Positions 35,257 to 43,029 of a stretch of DNA of 64,000 nt are shown here, one piece after another. Origin of the DNA: Dyadobacter soli. Lineage in GTDB: Bacteria > Bacteroidota > Bacteroidia > Cytophagales > Spirosomataceae. Under the pieces are notes generated by a model. That model was not told the DNA's origin. It did no database searches and saw only the letters and a list, made by a program, of their open reading frames with translations. The translations under genes and the position numbers were made by a program. The DNA is taken from positions 124,001 through 188,000 of the forward strand of contig NZ_FNAN01000003.1 in assembly GCF_900101885.1 (NCBI RefSeq), given 5' to 3'. How positions within the stretch are numbered: position 1 is the stretch's first letter; the number at the start of each line of letters is the position of its first letter.

Positions 35257-35459
35257 GACCGCCGACCGCTGACCGCCGATCACTGTATTGCTACGCGCTA
35301 TCAATGCAAAGATTGCGTTCAAGAATGTATGCGATACGTCAATGCCTGACAGCACTTGACAATTCCTGACAATACTTGACAATACTTGACAGTATTAACA
35401 GGCAGCCGCCAGCAAACCAAGCGATCGGCGGTCAGCGGTCGGTCGTCGGCGGTCAGGCC
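35257..35459. repeat. Nested inverted tandem repeats between convergent genes
   Basis: Outer arms: GACCGCC, GACCGCT, GACCGCC, GATCACT (35257-35284) and the reverse-complement array at 35421-35459 (GGCGGTC, AGCGGTC, GGTCGTC, GGCGGTC). Inside is a third array with TGAC every 10 bp (35347, 35357, 35367, 35377, 35387). The whole forms a potential long hairpin in the 3' region shared by the membrane protein and the amidase. Confidence 0.8.
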
Positions 35460-35467
35460 AGCGGCCC

Positions 35468-37036
35468 TCACCCCACGCTCCGCACATACCCAGGCGCTAC
35501 GCGGTTGCGCGATGCCTGCTCGTACGCATATGCGATGCGGATCAGTTCCGGTTCCTGGTAGGCTTTGGCCATAAACGAAATGCCGACGGGCAGGCCGCTG
35601 AGCATTCCCATAGGCAGGGTAATGGATGGAAATCCCGATAATGCGGCCGGCCCGTAAGAACCATAACCAGTCCAGAAATCGCCATTGACGAGGTCGGTGC
35701 ACCAGGCCGCCCCGGTGGATGGGCCGCACAATGCATCCAGCCTTTCTTTGTCGAGCAATTCGGTTAGGGCTTCCGCTACGCCGTTGATCTTTTGCAGCGC
35801 TTCTTTGTATTCTTTGGTATTCAAATCGCCCTTGGCTTGCGACGATTCGAAGAGTTCCTGACCGAAGTACGGCATTACTTTCGCCTTGTTGGCTTTGTTG
35901 AATGCAATAAGGCCTTCGAGCGACTTGATTTTTGCATTCGCCGTCGACAGGTAGCGGTTAATGCCCTCCTTAAATTCATATTGCAGCACCAGCGACTCCG
36001 CGCCCGGCAGCCGCTGCACCTTCATAAATTCGACCTCCACGATATCGGCGCCGGCGGCTTTGAGCTGTTCCAATGCCTTTGAGATTAACGTATCAATCCC
36101 TTCATGCATTTTGAGCATGCTTTTTTCGACGCCAATGCGCTTGCCTTGCAAGCCGCTGGGGTCGAGGAATGTACTGTAATCGGTGGGTAACGACTGGTTA
36201 GGCTTATGCTGGGTAATGTCTGCGGGGTCGTGGCCTGCCATGGCGCCAAGCAATGCGGCCGCATCTGCGACGGTACGACCAAAAGGCCCTGCGGTGTCCT
36301 GTGTTTTTGAAATGGGTATCACGCCGCTGCGGCTCAGCAGCCCCACGGTCGGTTTAATGCCTACCACGCCGTTCATCGACGCCGGACAGGCGATGGAGCC
36401 GTTCGTTTCGGTGCCCACGGCCACCGCACAGAGGTTGGCGGCTACTGCCACCGCCGAGCCGGAGCTCGATCCGCAAGGGGAACGGTCGAGTACATACGGA
36501 TTGCGCGTTTGCCCGCCGCGGCTGCTCCACCCGCTCGACGACCGCGTGGATCGGAAATTGGCCCATTCGCTGAGATTCGTTTTGCCCAGGATCACCGCCC
36601 CAGCTTCTCGCAGCCTTGCCACGAGGAATGCGTCTTTCGAGGCCACATTATCGAGCAGTGCCAGTGAGCCAGCGGTGGTTTTCATCTGGTCTGCGGTGTC
36701 GATATTGTCTTTCAACAGCACCGGAATGCCATGCAGCGCCCCAGGGAGCTTGCCTGATTTACGCTCCTTATCGAGCGCAGCGGCAATGCGGAGCGCATCG
36801 GGATTTACTTCGATCACGGATTTCAGTTTCGGACCTGCCTTATCCACGCGCGCGATCTCGTCGAGGTAATGGCGTGTTAATGCAACAGAAGTGAGCCCGC
36901 CGGATTTCATGCGTTTCTGCATTTCGGCGATAGTCATTTCGGCAAATGCGCCGGGCGCGGGGCGTGTAGCGAATGCAGGCATTACCGCAAACAATCCGGC
37001 AGCCGAGCCGACGCGGATGAAGTTTCTTCTGTTCAT
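35468..37036 (-). CDS. Amidase signature enzyme, exported
   Basis: A 522-residue amidase with a twin-arginine-like signal (MNRRNFIRVGSAAGLFAVMPAFA). The Ser-cisSer-Lys triad is complete: Lys109 (GIPVLLKDNIDT), Ser190 (SPCGSSSGSAV) and nucleophile Ser214 (GTETNGSIACPAS); the 24-residue spacing of the serines equals that of fatty acid amide hydrolase. It cleaves an amide, but GatA is excluded because of the export signal and lack of gatB/C. Periplasmic. The leader contains nine 10-bp GTCA repeats starting 5 nt from the ATG. Confidence 0.9.
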   Translation of the reverse strand: MNRRNFIRVGSAAGLFAVMPAFATRPAPGAFAEMTIAEMQKRMKSGGLTSVALTRHYLDEIARVDKAGPKLKSVIEVNPDALRIAAALDKERKSGKLPGALHGIPVLLKDNIDTADQMKTTAGSLALLDNVASKDAFLVARLREAGAVILGKTNLSEWANFRSTRSSSGWSSRGGQTRNPYVLDRSPCGSSSGSAVAVAANLCAVAVGTETNGSIACPASMNGVVGIKPTVGLLSRSGVIPISKTQDTAGPFGRTVADAAALLGAMAGHDPADITQHKPNQSLPTDYSTFLDPSGLQGKRIGVEKSMLKMHEGIDTLISKALEQLKAAGADIVEVEFMKVQRLPGAESLVLQYEFKEGINRYLSTANAKIKSLEGLIAFNKANKAKVMPYFGQELFESSQAKGDLNTKEYKEALQKINGVAEALTELLDKERLDALCGPSTGAAWCTDLVNGDFWTGYGSYGPAALSGFPSITLPMGMLSGLPVGISFMAKAYQEPELIRIAYAYEQASRNRVAPGYVRSVG

Positions 37037-37040
37037 GGTG

Positions 37041-37245
37041 TAGTCAGGCGTTGTCAGGTGTTGTCGGGTGTTGTCAGGTGTGGTCAGGTGTTGTCAGGTG
37101 CTGTCAGGTGCTGTCAGGTGTGGTCAGGTACGGGAGACAAATGACAACACTTGACCATTCATGACCACCCTTGACAATATAATGACGATACTTGACCATT
37201 CATGACAACCCTTGACAATTTAATGACCATACATGACAAATAGGC
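37041..37245. repeat. 10-bp tandem repeat array, GTCA block then inverted TGAC block
   Basis: 37041-37130 is nine perfect-register 10-bp units of the form TTGTCAGGTG (variants TGGTCAGGTG, CTGTCAGGTG, TAGTCAGGCG). 37141-37245 has the inverse core TGAC at about 10-bp steps, with a 41-bp higher-order unit repeated twice (starting ATGACAACAC and ATGACGATAC). The block lies between the amidase start and the tiny membrane protein gene. Confidence 0.88.
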
Positions 37246-37257
37246 CCCTGGGTGTTT

Positions 37258-37404
37258 TTATTTCCGTGGAGGAGTGTCGTTGAGTTTTTTCCAAACCCAC
37301 ATGAACAGCAGAAAAGGTGACATGATAATCGTGGTAAGGACCGTGGCGATGCCGAGAATTCCCGCAAAAATTATTCTTAAAAAAGCCGCGAAAAAATTAT
37401 TCAT
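37258..37404 (-). CDS. Small membrane protein (48 aa)
   Basis: A short ORF from the ATG at 37404: MNNFFAAFLRIIFAGILGIA... ending KKLNDTPPRK. It has one long hydrophobic stretch (about 8-36), probably one or two transmembrane helices, then a basic tail. It is flanked by a repeat array and an AT-rich spacer, and hydrophobic-plus-basic composition is coherent along the whole frame. No family recognised. It may be cotranscribed with the amidase downstream through the repeat. Confidence 0.5.
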   Translation of the reverse strand: MNNFFAAFLRIIFAGILGIATVLTTIIMSPFLLFMWVWKKLNDTPPRK

Positions 37405-37629
37405 GAATCGGAAGAGGTGTGTTGATGTACAATAATTTTCACTGTTAGTTACAAGTAGTGGAAAATGATTCTATGGTTTGTAGAATCGATGCTACTAACT
37501 ATTTTCTTTCGTGTCGTTAAACGTCTATAAATCACTAAATTAAGTCCGAAAATAAGTATATTTTATTGGACTGGCATGGTTATTTCTTTAACTTTACCAA
37601 TAAAAATCATATTAAATATTTGCATTATT

Positions 37630-37824
37630 ATGAACTTCTTATCAAGCGTAATTGGGTATTCCGGGAAGTTATTTTTTGCAACTATAATGTTTTTCGCAAT
37701 GATTATTTCGACTGTTATTTCCCTGCCGTTCATAGGTGCAGGAATGATTAAAGATGCGATTAATGCACATCATCATCATCAAGCTGGGGAAGGCAATCTG
37801 ATAGACGAGTATGGCGAATACTAA
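37630..37824 (+). CDS. Small membrane protein (64 aa)
   Basis: From the ATG at 37630 the protein has a hydrophobic core (FFATIMFFAMIISTVISLPF) and a polar tail with four consecutive His (NAHHHHQAGEG) and an acidic end (LIDEYGEY). An in-frame ATG at 37576 would add 18 hydrophobic residues. A strong terminator follows at once, supporting a real transcript. Divergent from the 48-residue membrane protein. No family recognised. Confidence 0.5.
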   Translation: MNFLSSVIGYSGKLFFATIMFFAMIISTVISLPFIGAGMIKDAINAHHHHQAGEGNLIDEYGEY

Positions 37825-37844
37825 TATATAACAACCGGAAGCAG

Positions 37845-37878
37845 AAGGGGTACGAACGGGAGGTTCGTACCCCTTTTG
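37845..37878 (+). terminator. Strong intrinsic terminator after the 64-aa gene
   Basis: AAGGGGTACGAAC (37845-37857) pairs perfectly with GTTCGTACCCCTT (37863-37875) around a 5-nt loop, followed by TTG. The 13-bp stem is the longest perfect one in the window. Confidence 0.85.
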
Positions 37879-37973
37879 TCTATATACACTTACCCCCGGA
37901 TATGCGCAATGCACTGCCCCGAATTCCCTGAAATGAAGTAATTTGCAGCCTGGTTTATTCTGTATTTATTCCA

Positions 37974-38963
37974 ATGGCCTCATTTTCAAATCGCTTCCTT
38001 CTTTTCTTAATCTGCATTCTCACCATTTTCTCAAATCCGCTGCACGCGCAGGAAATGCGGTATACCTTCGAAAAAGGATTGATGGGTTCGCCCTTCAAAC
38101 TGGTTTTCTATGCCAAAAGCGACTCCGTCGCCAAAATTGCGGCCGATAATGCATTCAAAAGGGTGGAGGAATTGAACGAAATCATGAGCGATTACCGCGA
38201 CGGAAGCGAGATTAACCGGCTTTCGGCCACTTCGGGAAGCGGCAAATGGGTACCGGTGAGCAAAGACCTTTTCGATATACTGGCTGTTTCACAGGATATC
38301 AGCGCCAAAACCGGCGGTGTATTCGATGCCACGCTCGGGCCTGTGGTACAAATGTGGCGCCACGCGACGCGCAAGGGCATATTCCCGCCCGAAGACGAAA
38401 TTCGTGATGCGCTGGCGCGTACAGGTTATTCCAAACTGAAAATGGACGCGAAAACGCGCAGTATTATGCTTACGCAGAAAGGAATGCGGCTCGATATCGG
38501 CGGTTTGGGCAAAGGTTATGCCGCGGAGGAAGCCATTAAGGAGCTCAAAAAGCTGGGCATTACTTCGGCCATGATGGATGCGGGCGGAAAAATTGTCCTT
38601 ACCAACCCGCCTCCGGGCGCCAAAGGCTGGAATATCAATGTCTCCAACGGTAGCGATTCGCTGAAAGCCATGCAGCTATCCAATGTAGCGCTCGCCACCT
38701 CCGGCCCAACCTACCGCTACATGGAGTACAAAGGTGTGCGCTACTCACATATCGTCGACCCGAAAACGGGCATAGGACTGCTCTTCCATGTGCGTACGAC
38801 GGTCATTTCGCCTGACGGAACCGTGGCGGATGCCCTGGCGACGGCATTCAGCGTGGCGGGCATTGAAAAAAGCAAAAAGTACCTCAAACGTTTCAAGGGC
38901 AGCAAGGTATGGCTCGTCGAAAGACAGGGCGAGCGCATCGCCGAGTGGAATATGCTGGAATAG
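37974..38963 (+). CDS. apbE: FAD:protein FMN transferase ApbE
   Basis: Covalently attaches FMN to a threonine of target proteins such as NqrB/NqrC and RnfG; periplasmic. A signal peptide (FLLFLICILTIFSNPLHAQ) precedes the ApbE domain: GSPFKLVFYAK, MSDYRDGSEINRL, GGVFDATLGPV, RLDIGGLGKGYAAEEA (flavin site), MDAGGKIVL, SHIVDPKTG and the Mg-binding DALATAFSVAG. No Nqr/Rnf gene is nearby. 329 residues, normal length. Confidence 0.93.
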   Translation: MASFSNRFLLFLICILTIFSNPLHAQEMRYTFEKGLMGSPFKLVFYAKSDSVAKIAADNAFKRVEELNEIMSDYRDGSEINRLSATSGSGKWVPVSKDLFDILAVSQDISAKTGGVFDATLGPVVQMWRHATRKGIFPPEDEIRDALARTGYSKLKMDAKTRSIMLTQKGMRLDIGGLGKGYAAEEAIKELKKLGITSAMMDAGGKIVLTNPPPGAKGWNINVSNGSDSLKAMQLSNVALATSGPTYRYMEYKGVRYSHIVDPKTGIGLLFHVRTTVISPDGTVADALATAFSVAGIEKSKKYLKRFKGSKVWLVERQGERIAEWNMLE

Positions 38964-39026
38964 GGCGGGAGCGGCAATTCTTGGTTTGTTTTTTGCAGAT
39001 ATTGCAGAAAACGAATTGACAACCTT

Positions 39027-39521
39027 ATGGAAACCGTTACCCAACTTTTCGGAGAAGGCGAAAACCAGACCGTTCTCCAGATGTCGCTCCGGGCGGTAGT
39101 GATTTTTATCATCACGCTGCTCCTTCTCCGCATTGCCGGAAGGCGCTCCTTCGGTATGAAATCTCCATTCGATAACATTATCGTGATCCTGCTCGGCGCG
39201 ATCCTGAGCCGGGCCGTGGTGGGTGCGTCGGAATTTGTGCCTACCATTGCGGCCGCCACCGTCATTGCCGTATTGCACCGCATTGGTGCGTGGTTCGGGG
39301 CGTTGAACCTCCGTTTCGGGGCGCTGATCAAGGGCCAGAAGATAGTCCTTTTCCAGAACGGCAAGTTGGAAAAGGAGAATATGCGGCGTGCATTGGTCAG
39401 TGAATCAGACCTTTACGGTTGCTTGCGCAGCAGCATGAATGTCGAGAACTTTAATACGATCGAGAGTGCTTATATGGAGAACAATGGACAGATCAGTTTT
39501 GTGAAAAAACATGCAGAATAG
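39027..39521 (+). CDS. YetF-like (DUF421) membrane protein
   Basis: A 164-residue protein with three N-terminal transmembrane helices and a small cytoplasmic domain. LRAVVIFIITLLLLRIAGRRSFG and SPFDNIIVILLGAILSRAVVG are the DUF421 membrane signature, and FQNGKLEKENMRRALVSESDLYGCLR the soluble part of YetF. The Bacillus relative has been linked to acid/stress tolerance; function here unknown. Slightly shorter than average for the family. Confidence 0.82.
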   Translation: METVTQLFGEGENQTVLQMSLRAVVIFIITLLLLRIAGRRSFGMKSPFDNIIVILLGAILSRAVVGASEFVPTIAAATVIAVLHRIGAWFGALNLRFGALIKGQKIVLFQNGKLEKENMRRALVSESDLYGCLRSSMNVENFNTIESAYMENNGQISFVKKHAE

Positions 39522-39545
39522 GACGAATTTGATAAATATTAGTTT

Positions 39546-39571
39546 CAAATATATATTTTAAATGCTTGTTT
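39546..39571. promoter_or_regulatory. Predicted TetR operator upstream of the tetR gene
   Basis: The reverse complement of this 26-bp segment matches the site before tolC (40313-40338) at 23 of 26 positions; shared blocks are AAACAA, CATTTAAAATA and ATTTG. Two nearly identical sites flanking the regulator gene, in opposite orientation, fit autoregulation plus control of the efflux operon. Confidence 0.65.
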
Positions 39572-39678
39572 AAATTTATCATTTAAAACATTTGGCTTTG
39601 TTATTTCAATTGCCCAACTTTGAAGTGTTGATTCAATAAGCAGCTGCAATCATTAACAACAACCTAACACACATCACC

Positions 39679-40290
39679 GTGAAGTGCGTAACAGAAAAAA
39701 GTGAAGACAGGATAAGAGAGGCGGCAAAGCGTGTTTTTCTGAAAAAGGGTTTTGACGGCACTACCTCGCGCGACATTGCGAAGGAGGCCGATATGAATAT
39801 TGCATTGACCAACTACTATTTCAGAAGCAAGGAGAAGTTGTTTCTGGAAGTTTTCAAAGATGTGCTGGAAGAGTATTTTCAGAACATGCTCACGATCCTG
39901 AATAAGGACATCGATATAAAAACCAAGATCTCGGAGATCATCGATAATGATTTCTATATGATGAAAAAAGAGCCGGACCTGGTGATTTTCATCATGAATG
40001 AAATCCACAAATCACCGCAAAGGTTGTTTCCGGACATGTCGATATTCAGGCAGGTGCGGGAAACCTATCTCAAAAAGCAGTTGGAGGAGGGCGCGGCAAA
40101 CGGCACATTACGTCCGATGCAGCTCGAAAACATTCTGCCGCTGATCAAATGCGGCGTGGAATTCATTTTCATGGGCAAGGAAATCCATAAGGAGCTTTTC
40201 ATGATGACCGACGACGATTTTGCCAAATACGCAGAAGAACAAAAGGAGCACATTAAGGCAATGGTGTGCAACTATCTGGTGATCGGGTAG
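39679..40290 (+). CDS. TetR-family transcriptional repressor of the RND efflux operon
   Basis: 203 residues from a GTG. The N-terminal helix-turn-helix (IREAAKRVFLKKGFDGTTSRDIAKEADMNIALTNYYFRSKEKLF, recognised by its T-T-S-R-D-I-A and YYFRSKE segments) is classical TetR; the C-terminal part would bind a ligand. It lies 56 nt upstream of the tolC-adaptor-RND operon, the usual place of its repressor. Inducer unknown. Confidence 0.92.
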   Translation: MKCVTEKSEDRIREAAKRVFLKKGFDGTTSRDIAKEADMNIALTNYYFRSKEKLFLEVFKDVLEEYFQNMLTILNKDIDIKTKISEIIDNDFYMMKKEPDLVIFIMNEIHKSPQRLFPDMSIFRQVRETYLKKQLEEGAANGTLRPMQLENILPLIKCGVEFIFMGKEIHKELFMMTDDDFAKYAEEQKEHIKAMVCNYLVIG

Positions 40291-40312
40291 CCATTTTTTT
40301 TGCCGCTTCATT

Positions 40313-40340
40313 AAACAAACATTTAAAATAAACATTTGTT
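40313..40340. promoter_or_regulatory. Predicted TetR operator before tolC
   Basis: Imperfect inverted repeat AACAAACATTTA-AAA-TAAACATTTGTT (40314-40340), two mismatches per arm, ending 6 nt before the tolC ATG. A near-identical site precedes tetR (39546-39571). Confidence 0.65.
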
Positions 40341-40346
40341 CTAGCC

Positions 40347-41663
40347 ATGAAACACCTGTTCCATGTCACGGGAATGCTATGCCTCATGCTGTTTCAGCGA
40401 ACGCAGGCGCAAGAATACGACCTCAGCCAATTACTGGATCTGGCCATGAAAAACGATTTCAGTGTGCAGGCCGCCCGGCTCGATGAGGCGAAAACGAATG
40501 CAAGGATCGACGAGGTGCGCTCCGGGTTGCTGCCAAGCCTGAACGTGTCGGGGGATTATAAGCGGTATTTCAAAATTCCGGGGCAAGTGGTGCCGGCGAG
40601 CGCGTTCGGAGGGCCGGAGGGGCAATTTACCACGCTAGCATTCGGGTTGCCCTATAACCTTTCGACCACCGCGCAAGTGACTCAGGCACTGTATAATCCG
40701 TCGATAAAATATGCATTGAAAGCGGCCAATCTCAACCGGGAGCTCACATCGTTGAGTACCACAAAAACCAGGGAAGATGTGGCTTATAATGTGACGGACG
40801 CCTATTACAACCTGGTTACCGTAGCACAGCAGATGGCGTTTCTGGATAGTAACCTCATCTCGCTCGACCGGCTCTACAAGGTTTCGGATTTGTTATACCA
40901 AAACAAACTGGGCCGGCGCGTGGACGTCGACCGGATAATGATTAATAAAACCAGCACCGAAACGCAGCAGGTTACACTGAAAGATAACTATAATCAGTTG
41001 GTCAATCTTTTGAAATACTACGCGGGAATACCTCAAAATGATTCTATACGTATATTAATTAGCGTTCGCGATGTGGCCTTGCCGGTTTACGCCGATTGGG
41101 ACAAGACAAGACGCACGGATGTAGCGTTGCTGCAAAAGCAAAAAGATCTTAACGAGTTGCAGGACAAGAATATACGATCCGGGCTGATCCCTACTGTGAA
41201 TGCATACGGCGTAGCCAACATGGCCTTCTACGCACAGGGCGGCGAGAACTCGACATTTCAGGATGTACCGGGATACTGGGCGGGTTTGCAGCTCAACTGG
41301 AATGTGTTCGATGGCATGGCCAGAAAGGCGAAACGCAGCCAGAACACGATCGACAAGCAGAAACTGGATGTGCAGCTGAAACAGGTCCGCGAGGTGATTC
41401 AGATGGAAGAAAACAATGCCCGTAATAAGTTCGGCGTGGAGCAGAAGAATATCAATGCCAAGAAAGACCAGGTAGCATTGGCTGAAAAGGTGTACAAGCA
41501 AATCCAGTTGCAATTCAAGGAAGGTACGGTATCGCTGACGGACGTGATCCAGGCCGAAAACAGCCTCCTCGATGCCCAAAGCAACTATCTGACCTCGCTG
41601 GTACAGCTTCTGAAAGCCGAACTGGAATGGAAAAAAGCCACCGGGTTACTAGTTCAGAAATAA
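40347..41663 (+). CDS. TolC-family outer-membrane efflux protein
   Basis: Outer-membrane channel of a tripartite pump. The 438 residues start with a signal peptide (MKHLFHVTGMLCLMLFQRTQAQ) and contain two TolC repeats with long helical hairpins (DLAMKNDFSVQAARLDEAKT near 30-50 and EKVYKQIQLQFKEGTVSLTDVIQAENSL near 380-410). First gene of the operon with the adaptor and RND permease. A repeat-filled 295-bp gap separates it from the adaptor. Drug specificity not predictable. Confidence 0.93.
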   Translation: MKHLFHVTGMLCLMLFQRTQAQEYDLSQLLDLAMKNDFSVQAARLDEAKTNARIDEVRSGLLPSLNVSGDYKRYFKIPGQVVPASAFGGPEGQFTTLAFGLPYNLSTTAQVTQALYNPSIKYALKAANLNRELTSLSTTKTREDVAYNVTDAYYNLVTVAQQMAFLDSNLISLDRLYKVSDLLYQNKLGRRVDVDRIMINKTSTETQQVTLKDNYNQLVNLLKYYAGIPQNDSIRILISVRDVALPVYADWDKTRRTDVALLQKQKDLNELQDKNIRSGLIPTVNAYGVANMAFYAQGGENSTFQDVPGYWAGLQLNWNVFDGMARKAKRSQNTIDKQKLDVQLKQVREVIQMEENNARNKFGVEQKNINAKKDQVALAEKVYKQIQLQFKEGTVSLTDVIQAENSLLDAQSNYLTSLVQLLKAELEWKKATGLLVQK

Positions 41664-41727
41664 AAGAAACTTCATCAAAAATGCCGTATTCATCAACAGA
41701 CGAGCACTTCATCGACAGCTAAAATAA

Positions 41728-41955
41728 TGATTGAATGATTGAATGATTGAATGACTGAATGATTGAATATTTTAATGAGTGAGTAATTGCATAATCTTAT
41801 AAGTGAATTTGCAATTCTTGAAATGCGCTCTCTTGTAAACCGGTCTCTCCTTTATTCAATCATTCAATCATTCAATCATTCAATCATTCAATCATTCGGT
41901 CATTCAAAATTCATTCGGTCATTCAAAATTCATTCGGTCATTCACTCATTCAACA
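41728..41955. repeat. 8-bp tandem repeats, inverted halves, within the efflux operon
   Basis: 41728-41771 is about five units of AATGATTG with one variant; 41855-41903 is about six units of ATTCAATC, the exact reverse complement, followed by ATTCGGTC variants interspersed with ATTCAAAATTC. The halves could form a hairpin whose stem spans 40 bp or more. It lies between the tolC stop and the adaptor ATG at 41959. Confidence 0.88.
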
Positions 41956-41958
41956 TTC

Positions 41959-43008
41959 ATGAAACGTCTATTCATCTTCCTGGGAATTATTGCCGTGCTG
42001 GGGCTTACGGCGGCGAAGTTGCTGAGCAACAAGGAAAAAACGGAGCAGAAAGTATATATCCCCGACCCCGATCCCAAAGTTGGGGTGAAGGTGGCGGTTG
42101 CGGAAGTGCGCGATCTATCACAGGAATCCGGTTTTCTAGGATCATTTAACCCAAACCGGAAGGCAGAGATCCGCCCGCAGGCGAGCGGCGAAATCGTGAA
42201 ACTGAATGTGGAAGTAGGACAGCACGTGGCAGCGGGCCAGCTGATCGCGAAAATCGACGACGAGCAGCTGCATTACCAGGTGGAAGCGTTGCAGGTGACT
42301 TTGGAAGGTTACCAGAACGATTTGAAGCGGTACGAAGTGTTGGTAAAAGGCGATGCGACGCCGGCAGTGAATGTAGAAAGAACCGAGTTGAGCATCCGCA
42401 GCACCCAGGCGCAGATCAAGCAGTTGAATAAGCAGATTAAAAATACCAGCATTATCGCGCCATTTGGCGGCATTATCACTGCCAAAATGGTAGAAAAAGG
42501 CTCGGTAGTGAGCCAGGGAACGCCTATCGCGGAGATTACCGACATTTCAGCACTCAAACTCGTCGTGAATATCCCTGAGAAATCGGTGAACGCATTTAAA
42601 ACCGGCAAAAGCATTCCCGTGCGTACGGATGTATACCCCCATGCGAACTTCAACGGCCGGGTAACGATGGTGGCAGCCCAGGGCGACGACGCACATAATT
42701 ACCCGGTAGAAATTACAGTGGCCAATTCATCGGTAAACCCGTTGAAAGCGGGCATGTACGGCTCCATTGCCAGCGATTCGAAAGTGAAAGGGGAAGCATT
42801 GGCCGTTCCGCGCCAGGCCATTATGGGCTCGGCGAAGCAGCCGCAGCTGTATGTGGTCGAGAATGGTAAAGCCGCATTGCGCGATGTGAGCGTGGGCGCG
42901 ACCACCAATGAATACTACGAGATTACCAAAGGTCTCAAAGCCGGCGACCGCGTGGTGATTAGCGGGCAGATCAATTTGCAGAACGGAACATCGGTTATCG
43001 CACAATAA
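41959..43008 (+). CDS. RND efflux periplasmic adaptor (membrane fusion protein)
   Basis: Bridges the RND permease and TolC channel. The 349-residue protein has an N-terminal signal/anchor (RLFIFLGIIAVLGLTAAKLL), a split biotinyl-lipoyl domain (AEIRPQASGEIVKLNVEVGQ and IIAPFGGIITAKMVEKGSVV), a short helical hairpin between them, and a beta-barrel plus membrane-proximal domain at the C-terminus (GLKAGDRVVISGQINLQNGTSV). Translation may depend on the 8-bp repeat hairpin immediately upstream. 21 nt precede the RND gene. Confidence 0.93.
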   Translation: MKRLFIFLGIIAVLGLTAAKLLSNKEKTEQKVYIPDPDPKVGVKVAVAEVRDLSQESGFLGSFNPNRKAEIRPQASGEIVKLNVEVGQHVAAGQLIAKIDDEQLHYQVEALQVTLEGYQNDLKRYEVLVKGDATPAVNVERTELSIRSTQAQIKQLNKQIKNTSIIAPFGGIITAKMVEKGSVVSQGTPIAEITDISALKLVVNIPEKSVNAFKTGKSIPVRTDVYPHANFNGRVTMVAAQGDDAHNYPVEITVANSSVNPLKAGMYGSIASDSKVKGEALAVPRQAIMGSAKQPQLYVVENGKAALRDVSVGATTNEYYEITKGLKAGDRVVISGQINLQNGTSVIAQ

Positions 43009-43029
43009 CAACACTTCATCAACAAGCTC

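Noticed and set aside
37041..37245. CRISPR array
   Set aside because: Regular spacing looks CRISPR-like at first, but the unit is only 10 bp with no unique spacers of protospacer size, and no cas gene is present.
41787..42149. 120-codon plus-strand ORF in the tolC-adaptor gap
   Set aside because: It reads the ATTCAATC repeats as an Ile/Gln/Ser/Phe/Asn/His repeat and overlaps the adaptor in another frame; a product of repeat DNA.
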